From assembly GCA_009838625.1 (NCBI GenBank), contig VXRG01000078.1, forward strand, positions 1 through 62,643: a DNA stretch of 62,643 nt. The letters are read 5' to 3'. The first letter of the stretch is position 1; every line of letters starts with the position of its first letter. Position numbers and translations under genes: made by a program. The notes under the pieces were generated by a model. That model was not told the DNA's origin and did not search any database. It was given only the letters and a program-made list of their open reading frames with translations. Shown here piece by piece: positions 44,505-53,856 of this stretch. Source of the stretch: Caldilineaceae bacterium SB0664_bin_27 (GTDB lineage: Bacteria > Chloroflexota > Anaerolineae > Caldilineales > Caldilineaceae).

Positions 44505-46232
44505 TCACATTTCTTGCGGCGCGCTCATTCCCATCAGATTCAGTACCCTCGACAGGGCTGTTCTCGCAGCCAGAATTAGCAGCAGCCTGGCCCGCGCCAG
44601 CTGTTGAGGAACGTCGGAATGCAGGACCTGGCAGCTTTCGTAGAAGACGCTGAACGATTTTGTCAGATCTTCGGCATAGTATGTGAGATTGTGCGGCGAG
44701 AGCCGCTCGACCGCCAGGTCGATCTGTTCTTCCATCTCCAAGATGCGGCGAATCAGCGCCAGCTCCGCCGGGTCGTTCAGGAGGTTCACGATCTCTGATG
44801 CGTCTTCGGGCAGCTCCTCGGCGTTTCGATGCCCACTCTCAACAGCCCTTTTTATGAGTGAACAGATCCGAGCGTGTCCATACTGCACGTAGAAGACCCG
44901 GTTTTCGTTTTTGCGTTGTACCGCCAGGCTCATGTCGAACTCGATGCTGCTTTCTGGACTGGTCGTGAGCAACATGAATCGCATCGCGTCCGGCCCCACC
45001 TCTTCCACGACTTCGCGCACGGTAAGGAATTCGCCGGAGCGCTTACTCATCTTCACTTCCTGCCCTTCACGAATCAGCTTGACCAGGTTGTATAGCAGTA
45101 TCGTCAGACGCTCCGGATCCAGATCGAGGGCCTGCATTATCGCCCCCATACGGGGAATGTGACCCTGGTGATCCACAGCCCAGACGTTGACCACGCGGTC
45201 GAATTTGCGACGAACGAATTTGTCGTAGTGATAGGCAATGTCGCTGGCAAAGTAGGTTGGCGCTCCGGTGGAACGTACCACAACTTCGTCTTTTTCGTTG
45301 CCCGGGTATTTGCTGGCCAGAAACCATCTGGCCCCGTCCCGACTGATCACTTCTCCCTTATCGGAAAGCTCTTCCAGTAGCCGTTCAACGAGACCTTCGT
45401 CATACAGGCTTTTCTCGCTGAACCAGCGATCGAAAGTAACGCCCATTGCCGCGAGTTCATCCTGAATATCGTTCACTACGATATCGCGGCCAATGTCACG
45501 CAGTGCTTCCTTCGCTTCAGCGGGCTCAAGGTGGGCCAGGCTATCGCCTACCTGCTCTCGCACAAGTCTGGCGTAGTCGTGAAGGTAGGCTCCCTGGTAG
45601 GCGCCGTCGGGAATCTCAACGTTTCGTTTGGGCGCGCCATCCAATTCTTCGCACAACTGCATATAGGAGACGTACAGGCTTTCGATGAAGAGCTGGATCT
45701 GCGACCCGCCATCGTTGACGTAGAATTCTCGCTGCACGTCGTAACCGGCCGCTTCCAGTACGTTCGCCAGCGCATCACCCAGTACTGCGTTCCGGCCTCC
45801 TCCGTAGTGGAGCGGACCCGTAGGGTTGGCACTGACATATTCTACCTGCCAGTTCTGGCCTTTGCCCCGGTCAATGGCACCAAAACAGGCGCCCTGTTTG
45901 ATGATCGACAGGACACTTTGCTGGAGCCAGCCCTGATTGAGTCGAAAGTTGATGAAGCCGGGCCCTGCCAGTTCGACGCTGCCAACCATATCGTCTGCCG
46001 GAATATGGTCTACGATAGACTGCGCGAGTTGGCGCGGGTTGGCTTTCTGGCCGGAGGCCTTCTTTATTGCAGAGGTGGCGAGGAGGGCGAAATTGGAGCT
46101 ATAGTCGCCATGATCTGGTTGATTGGGGCGCTCAATCTCAACCTGAGGAAACTCGATCTGGGGCAAATTGCCGGACGACTGTGCACTGGCAACTGCTGTT
46201 GTGACGATTTGCCGAATCTGGTCTCGAATCAT
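44505..46232 (-). CDS. argS: arginyl-tRNA synthetase
   Basis: This is a 575-residue class I synthetase that charges tRNA(Arg). The N-terminal Add1-like domain precedes VSANPTGPLHYGGGRNAV, in which the class I HIGH motif is HYGG (142-145): the usual last His is Gly. The next signature (YDVQREFYVNDGGSQ) is normal. The KMSKRSG loop and the C-terminal anticodon-binding DALR domain (from LTYYAEDLTKSFSVFYESC to the end) are present. The HIGH deviation is worth checking but may be normal in this lineage. The gene is 83 bp downstream of polA and upstream of serA on the same strand. Confidence 0.95.
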   Translation of the reverse strand: MIRDQIRQIVTTAVASAQSSGNLPQIEFPQVEIERPNQPDHGDYSSNFALLATSAIKKASGQKANPRQLAQSIVDHIPADDMVGSVELAGPGFINFRLNQGWLQQSVLSIIKQGACFGAIDRGKGQNWQVEYVSANPTGPLHYGGGRNAVLGDALANVLEAAGYDVQREFYVNDGGSQIQLFIESLYVSYMQLCEELDGAPKRNVEIPDGAYQGAYLHDYARLVREQVGDSLAHLEPAEAKEALRDIGRDIVVNDIQDELAAMGVTFDRWFSEKSLYDEGLVERLLEELSDKGEVISRDGARWFLASKYPGNEKDEVVVRSTGAPTYFASDIAYHYDKFVRRKFDRVVNVWAVDHQGHIPRMGAIMQALDLDPERLTILLYNLVKLIREGQEVKMSKRSGEFLTVREVVEEVGPDAMRFMLLTTSPESSIEFDMSLAVQRKNENRVFYVQYGHARICSLIKRAVESGHRNAEELPEDASEIVNLLNDPAELALIRRILEMEEQIDLAVERLSPHNLTYYAEDLTKSFSVFYESCQVLHSDVPQQLARARLLLILAARTALSRVLNLMGMSAPQEM

Positions 46233-46315
46233 TATCTACATCCCGCATTGCCGGCAGTGAATATTGCACTGAGCGAAGCGTTTATCAGCATTGCTCCGAT
46301 GAAAGCGACTCCGGC

Positions 46316-49186
46316 TCACTGCGCCAGCGTTTGTGAAAGTGGCAACTCCTCCATTTCGTACCAGTTGGGGCCCGCTTCAATATCAACTCTTAAGGGTACG
46401 TTCAGCGGAAAGGCCGATTCCATTTCCTCGCGTACAAGCGGCGCAACCACGTTCAGTTCTTCGTGGGGCACTTCCAGAACCAGTTCGTCATGGACCTGCA
46501 GAAGCATCTTCGCCTTCAGACTCTCATCATGGATTCGTTTATGGAGGTTTCTCATGGCCAGTTTCGTAATGTCAGCGGCAGTCCCCTGGATCGGGGCGTT
46601 GATAGCCTGTCGCTCAAGGGCCTGTCTCTGATTGAAGGGCAGGTTTCCCTGAAGTTCAAGGAAGATACGCCTGCGACCCAATAGCGTCTCGACATACCCA
46701 TCTTCGCCAGCCTTCTGAATCGTTTGGTCAATGTATCTGCGCACATTCGGATAGGTCGCGAAGTATTGGTCCAGAAACTGCTGGGCTTCCGCAGGGCCCA
46801 TGTCAGTTCGGCTGCTGAGGCCAAAGGCGCTGACTCCGTAGATAGTAGCGAAGTTGATTGTTTTGCCCAAGCCGCGCTGGTCGTAAGTGACCTGATCCAG
46901 CGGTACTTCAAACAGTAGCGATGCAGTCACGGAGTGAATGTCCTGATCCTGGCGGAAAGCCTCCAACAGTGGTTCTTCCTGGGCAATGTGCGCGAGAATT
47001 CTCAATTCCACCTGGCTGTAGTCTGCCGCCAGTAGCAGGCAGCCTTCTTCTGCCTCAAAGGCCTTCCGAATCTCCCTCCCGCGCTCGGTGCGAATGGGAA
47101 TGTTCTGCAGATTGGGACCATTGCTGCTGAGGCGGCCCGTGGCGGAACCTGCCTGACCATAGTTTGTGTGGACGCGGCCAGTTCCCTCATTGACAAGCGA
47201 GGCCAGCGTATCGACATACGTACTCCGCAGTTTTTCAAGCTGGCGCTGTTCAAACAGAAGTTCAAGGAATTGGCTCTGGTCAGCCGACAGCTCGGTCGAG
47301 GACGCCTTCAGTTTATCCAGTTCCCCGGCCGCAGTGCTGACAAAACCAGACTTCGTCTTCTTAAGCCCTTTGGCCGGGAAGGCGAGCTCATTGAACATAA
47401 CGGTACTGAGCTGCTGCGTGCTGCGGAGGTTGAATTCATGGCCGACGATACCTTTCAACTGCGTATCTATCTCCTTCAAGCGACTGACCAGTCTTTTTGA
47501 AAGGTCGGCCAGGAAACCGGTGTTGAGTCGAATGCCTGCCATTTCCATGTCAGCCAAGACGGGAAGCAAAGGCAGTTCTATCTCTTCGTAGAGCTTCCAG
47601 ACCCGGTCGCCGGCCTCTTTCAAACGCGGAGCGAGAACGTCCCACAGGTGAAGTGTAGCGTCCACGTCTGCCCCGCAATAGCTTGTAACGCGATCGATGT
47701 CCACCTCTGCAATCGAGAGCTGGTTACGGCCGGACCCAATTAGCTCTGAAATCTCCGTCATCGTCCAGCCTAGTTCGGTCTCCGCCTGGCTCTTGAGGCC
47801 GATGGCTCGATTTGCCGGATCAAGCAGCCAGGCCACGGTCATCGTATCGTGAATTGGCCCTTCTACTCTGAGTCCGTGCCGGCGGCAGACTACCAGATCG
47901 TACTTTCCATTGTGCGCCACTTTGGGCAGCTTCGGGTCGGCAAAGAACGGCTGCACTGCCTCGCATACGTCTTCCCAAGGCAGTTGCTCTCCGTCGCTAT
48001 GCGCTACCGGAATGTAGCAGCCTGCGCCTTTGGCCCAGGCGATGCCCAACCCCACCAGGTCGACGCTCATCGGATCCCGGCCGCTGGTCTCGACGTCAAA
48101 GGAAAGGATCTTGGCCTGGCCGAGGTCCTTGCACAGTTTTTTGAGGTCGGCCTGACTCTGTATGCGCCGGTAGGGATGCTCGCCGGTTTCGCTCGCAGTC
48201 GGCCGCCAACCCGCCGAATCAGGTGCGCCCTCTGTGCCGGGGAATAGTCCAGCCTGCGAATGCTCTGAGGCGATCAGGGGAGGTTGCCCGTCCCCGTTGT
48301 CGCGTAATCCGGCATCCCCCAGCTGGTCCAACTCTCGCTGAAGGCTGCGAAAGTCCAGCTCTTCGAATATGCGGCGCACGGCACCGCCGTCGTAGCGCTG
48401 CAGGAGGAAAGCCTCCGCGTCGAAGGAGACGTCCAAGTCACAGACGATGTTCATCAACCTCTTGTTGCGGCGAACGTCCGCTTCGGCTTCCCTCAGATTC
48501 TGTTGGGTCTTGGGTCCCTTGATTTCGTCGATGTGGGCGTAGAGCCCGTCCAGGGAACCATACGCCTTAAGGAATTTGATAGCGGTCTTTTCGCCAACAC
48601 CCGGCACGCCGGGGATATTGTCGGAGCTGTCGCCGACCAGCGCCTTCATTTCGAGAAACTGTTCAGGGTCGAGGCCGCCGTAACGCTCGGCAACCTCCTT
48701 TTCTCCGTAGGCCAGTGTGGTTGGTGAAGGACCGCCCGAGGTATAGAGGATCTTGACTCTATCTGCCACAAGCTGGAACATGTCACGGTCGCCGGACAGG
48801 ATCAAGACATCATGCCCCTCTGCGGCCGCCTGGCGGGCCAGTCCGCCCAAGATGTCGTCAGCTTCGAAGTTTTCAAGCGTCAGGATTGGGATCTTCAGCG
48901 CTTCCAGGAGCTGTTCAATACGGTCCATTTGAGGCCGCATCTCATCGGGCATGGCGTCGCGTGTGGCCTTGTATTCAACAAACTCTTCGTGGCGCCAGGT
49001 ATCCCCTTTATCAAAGGCGACCGCTACGCCGTGAGGCCGGTATTCCCGCAGAACGCTGAACAGCTTACGAAAAAAGCCGAATACGGCTGTGGTTGGCTCG
49101 CCGCGCGCGGTAACCAGCGGCGTCTTGACGCCGAAGAAGGCTCGAAATGCCTGGGAATGACCATCAATCAGAAGGTAGGTCGACAC
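46316..49186 (-). CDS. polA: DNA polymerase I
   Basis: This is a 956-residue three-part polymerase for Okazaki fragment processing and repair. Residues 1 to about 300 are the 5'-3' exonuclease (LIDGHSQAFRAFF, FEADDILGGLA, LSGDRDMFQLV, GDSSDNIPGVPGVGEKTA). About 345-540 form the 3'-5' exonuclease with the catalytic pair in SFDVETSGRDP and the distal YCGADVDATLHL, so proofreading is probably active. The rest is the polymerase: TGRLSSNGPNLQNIPIRT, ADYSQVELRILAHIA (catalytic Asp), KTINFATIYGVSAFGLS and LQVHDELVLEVP. Translation starts at a GTG. Confidence 0.97.
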   Translation of the reverse strand: MSTYLLIDGHSQAFRAFFGVKTPLVTARGEPTTAVFGFFRKLFSVLREYRPHGVAVAFDKGDTWRHEEFVEYKATRDAMPDEMRPQMDRIEQLLEALKIPILTLENFEADDILGGLARQAAAEGHDVLILSGDRDMFQLVADRVKILYTSGGPSPTTLAYGEKEVAERYGGLDPEQFLEMKALVGDSSDNIPGVPGVGEKTAIKFLKAYGSLDGLYAHIDEIKGPKTQQNLREAEADVRRNKRLMNIVCDLDVSFDAEAFLLQRYDGGAVRRIFEELDFRSLQRELDQLGDAGLRDNGDGQPPLIASEHSQAGLFPGTEGAPDSAGWRPTASETGEHPYRRIQSQADLKKLCKDLGQAKILSFDVETSGRDPMSVDLVGLGIAWAKGAGCYIPVAHSDGEQLPWEDVCEAVQPFFADPKLPKVAHNGKYDLVVCRRHGLRVEGPIHDTMTVAWLLDPANRAIGLKSQAETELGWTMTEISELIGSGRNQLSIAEVDIDRVTSYCGADVDATLHLWDVLAPRLKEAGDRVWKLYEEIELPLLPVLADMEMAGIRLNTGFLADLSKRLVSRLKEIDTQLKGIVGHEFNLRSTQQLSTVMFNELAFPAKGLKKTKSGFVSTAAGELDKLKASSTELSADQSQFLELLFEQRQLEKLRSTYVDTLASLVNEGTGRVHTNYGQAGSATGRLSSNGPNLQNIPIRTERGREIRKAFEAEEGCLLLAADYSQVELRILAHIAQEEPLLEAFRQDQDIHSVTASLLFEVPLDQVTYDQRGLGKTINFATIYGVSAFGLSSRTDMGPAEAQQFLDQYFATYPNVRRYIDQTIQKAGEDGYVETLLGRRRIFLELQGNLPFNQRQALERQAINAPIQGTAADITKLAMRNLHKRIHDESLKAKMLLQVHDELVLEVPHEELNVVAPLVREEMESAFPLNVPLRVDIEAGPNWYEMEELPLSQTLAQ

Positions 49187-49291
49187 TGCCGCTCACCATT
49201 TAAACCTGTCTGCGCCCAGCCGTTGACCGAAGGCCGGGTGCAGATGCTGCACGATTTACGCCCTGCGATTGCGCTGCAGAGGGCGGAGGCT

Positions 49292-49507
49292 CTAATCTTC
49301 GACCACCAATTGGCCGCTTGCTACCAGCTCGTTTATCTGGCCGAAGTCCAGAATCGACCGCAACGTGCGCATTCTGCGGCCAGCATCAAGACGATACTGG
49401 CCTGTAGGAAGTTCCAAAATGAAGTTTTTTTCGCTTCGGTTGGCAAGAATTATCACGTCCTTCGGATCTTCCAGCCAGGTGATGTCATCATAGCTTCGTT
49501 TTGACAC
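49292..49507 (-). CDS. small conserved-looking protein, function unknown
   Basis: This 71-residue protein begins at the GTG at 49507 (GTG TCA AAA CGA) with AGAGGAAGG about 7 nt upstream; a GTG at 49513 is possible but touches the site. It is rich in charged and hydrophobic residues (SKRSYDDITWLEDPKDVIIL and ILELPTGQYRLDAG) and has no membrane segment or signal. I recognise no family. It lies 105 bp upstream of polA on the same strand, after the GT2 gene, and may belong to either transcript. Confidence 0.5.
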   Translation of the reverse strand: MSKRSYDDITWLEDPKDVIILANRSEKNFILELPTGQYRLDAGRRMRTLRSILDFGQINELVASGQLVVED

Positions 49508-49635
49508 GGCCACCTTCCTCTATTCGGAATCCGGCTATTTGAGGCATCAGACTGCGGCTAAAACAGGGGTGAAATACCCAGCGTCGCCGGCTGCCGCAAC
49601 TCGGTCTCTGACCTACAACAATTGTACAGGCGCCA

Positions 49636-51204
49636 TCAGTATTTGACAAGGTTCTTCGGACGAAATTGCCTGGCCGTTCTGCGTCCCTGCAGCGTCCGTG
49701 CAGAGCGCGCCAGCCAGGACTCATAGAGTCCAAGTCCAGCCACCAGCGCGTATCCTCCGGCGTAAAGGGCCAGAAAGGGCAGATTCCACCAGTGACTGTG
49801 CACGGCGGCAACGTAGCAGCCAATACCAGCGTAGACTGCCAAGAAAAACTCGGCGGCCGCCAGAGGCTCAAGATCAAGGGCATAGCCGCTCCGGTGCCAT
49901 GCAAGGGAATCGTCCTCGACGCGGAACTTGGGCGTCCGCAGAAAGGTCCCGCCCTTTCCGAAAAGCGCCTGCCAAGCGGCAACCGAATTGCTGAGCGACA
50001 GACCCATTCCCAGGAGCATCAGCAGAGGCAGATGAGCCCAGCGCCGGAGCCAGGTCATTGGGTGCAGACGACGCTGCGCGAGCGCATACAGAGCGGGGGG
50101 ACCAACTGAAACTATACTCAGATAGGCCAGGGGCCAGTAGGGCTGGCTGCCAAAGAGCATGAGAAGCGGGGAAACAAGGAGCAGTAGCAGCAGGAGCGGA
50201 TGAATGAGGTAGCCTCCCAGATGGACGAATGCTGCCGTCCTCTTTATGGTTGACCAGCCTCCGTTCCAGACCAAGGCGGCCAGCTTACGAAGCGTGGCCA
50301 CACTCCCCTTTGCCCAGCGGAACTGTTGCCGTCTAAAGGCGAGAAGCTGAGGGGGCAGCTCGGCGGGAGCCTCTACCCCGTTCAGATAGGTACCGTACCA
50401 TCCGGCCAGTTGGGCCCGGTAGCTCAGGTCGAGATCCTCGCAGAGGGTATCGTCTTGCCAGCCACCTACCGCCTGGTCTTCGATACAGGCCCGCCTCCAT
50501 ACGCCGGCGGAACCGTTAAAGCCGAAAGGCAACCCTACTGAATGCCGCGCAGCCTGTTCAACAACGAAATGGCCGTCCAGCGCCAGCGCCTGAGCCCTAG
50601 TCAGCGCCGAATACTCTTCGTTCAGATGGGTCCACCGGGTCTGGACAAATCCGACTTCTTTCGCCTGTTTGTCCAGGAAGACGGGAATTGTGCGCTTCAG
50701 GAATTCGGGGAGAGGCGCGAAGTCTGCATCGAAAACTGCGATAAACTCACCCGTCGCCTGCGACAGACCTTCCCTCAATGCCCCTGCCTTATACCCTTGG
50801 CGTTCGTTGCGGTGCAGCACATGGACAACGGCGCCGCGCTTGCGCCAGAAAGCCGCCCGGTTCTCAGCGATGGAGGTAGTGCTGTCAGTCGAATCGTCGA
50901 GCACTTGAATCTGGAGCCGGTCGGAAGGATAGTCAAGTCTGGCGCAGGCGTCGATGAGACGTGCGACTACGTGAACTTCGTTGTAGACGGGCAGCTGCAC
51001 GGTCACGGCCGGCCACTCGAACGCTTCGTTAGGCAACTGACCGGCCGGGCCTTCGCCTGTGCGTGCGGCAGTTTTTCGTTGCGTTCTTTCCTCGCGTAGC
51101 TTCAGCAAGGTGAGCAGCAGCGCTTGCAGGCCGTAAATGGCTAGTCCGGTCGCGCCGACCAGGTATAGGAATTGCAGGCCTGCCAGGAAGAGGGGACTCA
51201 GCAC
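49636..51204 (-). CDS. family 2 glycosyltransferase (processive, cellulose-synthase-like)
   Basis: This is a 522-residue membrane glycosyltransferase. An N-terminal membrane segment precedes the GT2 catalytic domain (about 60-300) with VTVQLPVYNE, the LDDSTDST nucleotide-sugar Asp, the FDADF metal-binding D-x-D and the QQFRWAKGS acceptor motif (Q-x-x-R-W). Several hydrophobic helices follow, as in CESA/CsbB-like and hyaluronan-type enzymes that both make and export a polysaccharide. The polysaccharide is unknown. Translation starts at a GTG (51204), with GGAG 8 nt before it. It probably has its own promoter downstream of the EF-G terminator. Confidence 0.88.
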   Translation of the reverse strand: MLSPLFLAGLQFLYLVGATGLAIYGLQALLLTLLKLREERTQRKTAARTGEGPAGQLPNEAFEWPAVTVQLPVYNEVHVVARLIDACARLDYPSDRLQIQVLDDSTDSTTSIAENRAAFWRKRGAVVHVLHRNERQGYKAGALREGLSQATGEFIAVFDADFAPLPEFLKRTIPVFLDKQAKEVGFVQTRWTHLNEEYSALTRAQALALDGHFVVEQAARHSVGLPFGFNGSAGVWRRACIEDQAVGGWQDDTLCEDLDLSYRAQLAGWYGTYLNGVEAPAELPPQLLAFRRQQFRWAKGSVATLRKLAALVWNGGWSTIKRTAAFVHLGGYLIHPLLLLLLLVSPLLMLFGSQPYWPLAYLSIVSVGPPALYALAQRRLHPMTWLRRWAHLPLLMLLGMGLSLSNSVAAWQALFGKGGTFLRTPKFRVEDDSLAWHRSGYALDLEPLAAAEFFLAVYAGIGCYVAAVHSHWWNLPFLALYAGGYALVAGLGLYESWLARSARTLQGRRTARQFRPKNLVKY

Positions 51205-51329
51205 CTAAGAGTCTCCGCTTGGAGGTGCAAAAAGACGGAAATGATTTTTTCGTACATGGGGCCGTTCACTTCCGATTCCTTCTGGCTTGGCTTCCAGCAT
51301 GGAAAGAGTAATAGCCGATCGAATACACA

Positions 51330-51349
51330 CCTAGTATCTGATCCTAGTA
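51330..51349 (-). repeat. direct repeat upstream of the glycosyltransferase
   Basis: On the minus strand TACTAGG occurs twice, 6 bp apart (51343-51349 and 51330-51336), about one helical turn between starts, in the leader of the glycosyltransferase gene. It could be an operator for a dimeric regulator; nothing else supports that. Confidence 0.4.
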
Positions 51350-51355
51350 CCCTAT

Positions 51356-51384
51356 AAAAAATGCCGACGGTCTCCGCCGGCATT
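51356..51384 (-). terminator. intrinsic terminator of the EF-G transcript
   Basis: Read on the minus strand, an 11-bp stem (arms 51374-51384 and 51360-51370) with a 3-nt loop is followed by six T. One pair is G-U in that direction and A-C in the other, so it is oriented for the minus strand, downstream of the EF-G gene. Confidence 0.75.
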
Positions 51385-51572
51385 GGAGTGATCGCTAGCA
51401 AGTTTTGGTCTTGAGAAAGCAAAGAAGTCTAAACTGGCAGGAAAACGAGCTTCAGTCTATACGAAATGGGCTCTTTCGCTGACCTGTAGAATCAACGGTC
51501 ATCCAGTTATCAAAGGCTGTCCAATGCCTCGTCATACACTATTGCCTTGACGAAACACTTTTGCAACCCTGC

Positions 51573-53636
51573 CTACTCCTGCTCAGACTCCTCCTCTTTG
51601 CTCTGTAAGATGACCTGATCTGCCAAGTGACTGGGGACTGGTTCGTAGCGGCCAAACTCGATTGTGTAGATGCCGCGGCCCTGGGTCATTGAGCGTAGGT
51701 CGGTACCATAGCGCAGAATCTCGGCAAGCGGAATCTCGGCGTTGATGATGGCCCGGTTGTTTCTGTTCTCCATCCCCAGCACGCGGCCGCGGCGGTTGTT
51801 GAGATCGCCCATCACGTCGCCCATGAACTCGTCGGGGACAGTCACCCGCATGGTGTAGATCGGCTCCAACAATACAGGTCGGGCTTCCTGCATAGCGATT
51901 TTGAAGACCTCGCGGCCGGCGGTCTGGAAGGCGATATCTTTCGAGTCGACGGGATGGTGCTTGCCATCGAAGACAATCGCCTTGACGTCGACGATCGGGT
52001 AGCCGGCAATCACGCCCTGGTCAAGAATCTGCCGGATTCCTTTCTCGATTGAAGGAATGAATACACTGGGGATGGAGCCGCCGAAAACCTCGCTGTCGTA
52101 AGCGAAGCCATCGCCCCGGTCCAGGGGTTCCACCCTCAGCTCGACGTCTGCAAACTGGCCGGCGCCGCCGGTCTGTTTCTTGTGGCGATAGTGGGCGCTG
52201 GCAGACCGGGTTACAGTCTCCTGGTAAGGAACTCTCGGCATCGCTGTGTCGACTTTTACGCCAAACTTGCTATCCAGGCTTCTGATTGCGACATCAATGT
52301 GCGTGTCGCCCATTCCCTGCAAAATGTTCTGCTTGGTTGCGTTCACGTACTCGACCTGAAGAGTCGGGTTCTCTTCCGCAAGCGCCTGCAGGCCCTGCCC
52401 CATTTTGGCGCTGTCGGCCTTCGTCGCAGGCATAACGGCCACTGAATAGAGCGGCCTTGGATACTCGGGAGGCGGAAAGACAAGCTGCACATCACTGAGC
52501 GTATCGGAAGTCTTCAGCCCGTCCATCTTTGTAAGTACGCCTATGTCACCTGCAGTGAGCCCGGTAGAGGCATCCAGCTCCTTCCCGCTCACATGAAACA
52601 GATTCTGCAGTCTTACTTTCTCGGCGGAGCGCTGAATGGTTGCGTTCTGGTCGACGGAAAGTGTACCGGAAAGGACACGAACGTAGCTCATGCGGCCCAC
52701 GTAGCGGTCGACAATAGTCTTGAAAACATAGGCGACAACAGGTCCTTCAGCGTCGGCAGAGAGTTCCTGCTGCTCGTCGTCTCCGTTCGGAACCGAGCTG
52801 ACTACGTCTGCCGGCGATGGTACATAGCTCGTTAATGCGCGAGCCAAGCTGAACAACCCAATGTTTTGGATGGCGCTCCCGCAAAAGACTGGCACGATCT
52901 GGCCTTCCTGAACACCTTGCCGCAGGCCCTGCCGCACCTCGTCTTCGGTCAGCTCTTCGCCTTCGAGATACTTCATAATCAGTTCGTCGTCCGTCTCGGC
53001 TGCGGCGTCGACAAGGTTCTGCCGGGCTTCGGCCACCGCGTCCTCCATGTCAGAGGGGACGTCGGAGACGGTCGCATCAGGACCCATATAGGCTTTCAAA
53101 TCGACCAGATTGACGACGCCTTCAAACTCTTCGCCTGCGCCAATCGGCAGTTGAAACGGCAATATCGTTCCGGAAAATGCCTCAGTTGCGCTTGCCAGCG
53201 CGTTGTCGAAGTTGGCGTTCTCCCGGTCCATCTTATTGACAAAAATCAGGCGAGGCTTGTCGACCGCTTCCAGCTGTTCCCACGACAGTTCCGTGCCGAC
53301 CTCAACGCCCGCGACCGAGTCCAGAAGCACAAGGCCGGCCTCAGAAACGGACAGACCGCTGATTACTTCGCCAACAAAGTCCAGGTAACCGGGCGTGTCC
53401 ACCAGATTGAGCTTGGTGTCCTGAAATTCGACGGGAACGACGGAAAGATTGATTGATATGCCGCGCCGCTGTTCTTCATCGTCCCAGTCCGAAACTGTGG
53501 ACCCATCCTCGACACGGCCGACACGACTTGTCCCGCCGCTATTGAAAAGCAGCGCTTCAACAAGGGATGTTTTCCCGGAACTGCCGTGTCCAAGAACAGT
53601 GATATTGCGAATCTTGTCAGTCGAAAACTCGGCCAT
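51573..53636 (-). CDS. fusA: translation elongation factor G (EF-G-2-type GTPase)
   Basis: This is a 687-residue translational GTPase. GTPase motifs are GHGSSGKTSL (P-loop), RRGISINLS (switch I), DTPGYLDFV (G3) and NKMD (G4). Domains II-V follow, with domain IV carrying the YRHKKQTGGAGQFADVELRV loop region and domain V near MENRNNRAIINAEIPL. The switch I and G domain wording resembles the EF-G-2/paralog group seen in Actinobacteria and Chloroflexota rather than canonical EF-G; which of translocation, ribosome recycling or another role it has is uncertain. The start has AGGAGG upstream. It has a strong promoter 150 bp upstream and a terminator downstream. Confidence 0.92.
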   Translation of the reverse strand: MAEFSTDKIRNITVLGHGSSGKTSLVEALLFNSGGTSRVGRVEDGSTVSDWDDEEQRRGISINLSVVPVEFQDTKLNLVDTPGYLDFVGEVISGLSVSEAGLVLLDSVAGVEVGTELSWEQLEAVDKPRLIFVNKMDRENANFDNALASATEAFSGTILPFQLPIGAGEEFEGVVNLVDLKAYMGPDATVSDVPSDMEDAVAEARQNLVDAAAETDDELIMKYLEGEELTEDEVRQGLRQGVQEGQIVPVFCGSAIQNIGLFSLARALTSYVPSPADVVSSVPNGDDEQQELSADAEGPVVAYVFKTIVDRYVGRMSYVRVLSGTLSVDQNATIQRSAEKVRLQNLFHVSGKELDASTGLTAGDIGVLTKMDGLKTSDTLSDVQLVFPPPEYPRPLYSVAVMPATKADSAKMGQGLQALAEENPTLQVEYVNATKQNILQGMGDTHIDVAIRSLDSKFGVKVDTAMPRVPYQETVTRSASAHYRHKKQTGGAGQFADVELRVEPLDRGDGFAYDSEVFGGSIPSVFIPSIEKGIRQILDQGVIAGYPIVDVKAIVFDGKHHPVDSKDIAFQTAGREVFKIAMQEARPVLLEPIYTMRVTVPDEFMGDVMGDLNNRRGRVLGMENRNNRAIINAEIPLAEILRYGTDLRSMTQGRGIYTIEFGRYEPVPSHLADQVILQSKEEESEQE

Positions 53637-53784
53637 GAATCCTCCTCACTCCTATTTGCAAAACTCTGAGCGAAATCTGTGAAATATTGAAATGAGTTGA
53701 AAGTGTCGCAGCGTTCGCCTTCGCATTGGGGGCTCAGCGCTCAGACATATTCTTTGAACGAAAGCTGTCATGCAGCCGGACGGT

Positions 53785-53813
53785 ATTTTACCTGTTTCCA
53801 CACCAAATGTCAA
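53785..53813 (-). promoter_or_regulatory. sigma70-type promoter of the EF-G gene
   Basis: On the minus strand, TTGACA (53808-53813) and TAAAAT (53785-53790) have a 17-bp spacer: a perfect -35 and a five-of-six -10. Transcription would begin near 53777, giving a 140-nt leader to the EF-G start at 53636. Confidence 0.75.
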
Positions 53814-53856
53814 TGAATTGGCGTTGGCGGTGTGCATACCAGATTTGGGGTGTAAA

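Noticed and set aside
45531..46631. Plus-strand frame of 366 codons opposite argS and polA
   Set aside because: Antisense shadow of strongly conserved genes.
48812..49504. Plus-strand frame of 230 codons opposite polA
   Set aside because: Antisense shadow frame; only the small minus-strand ORF at 49292 has a usable ribosome site.
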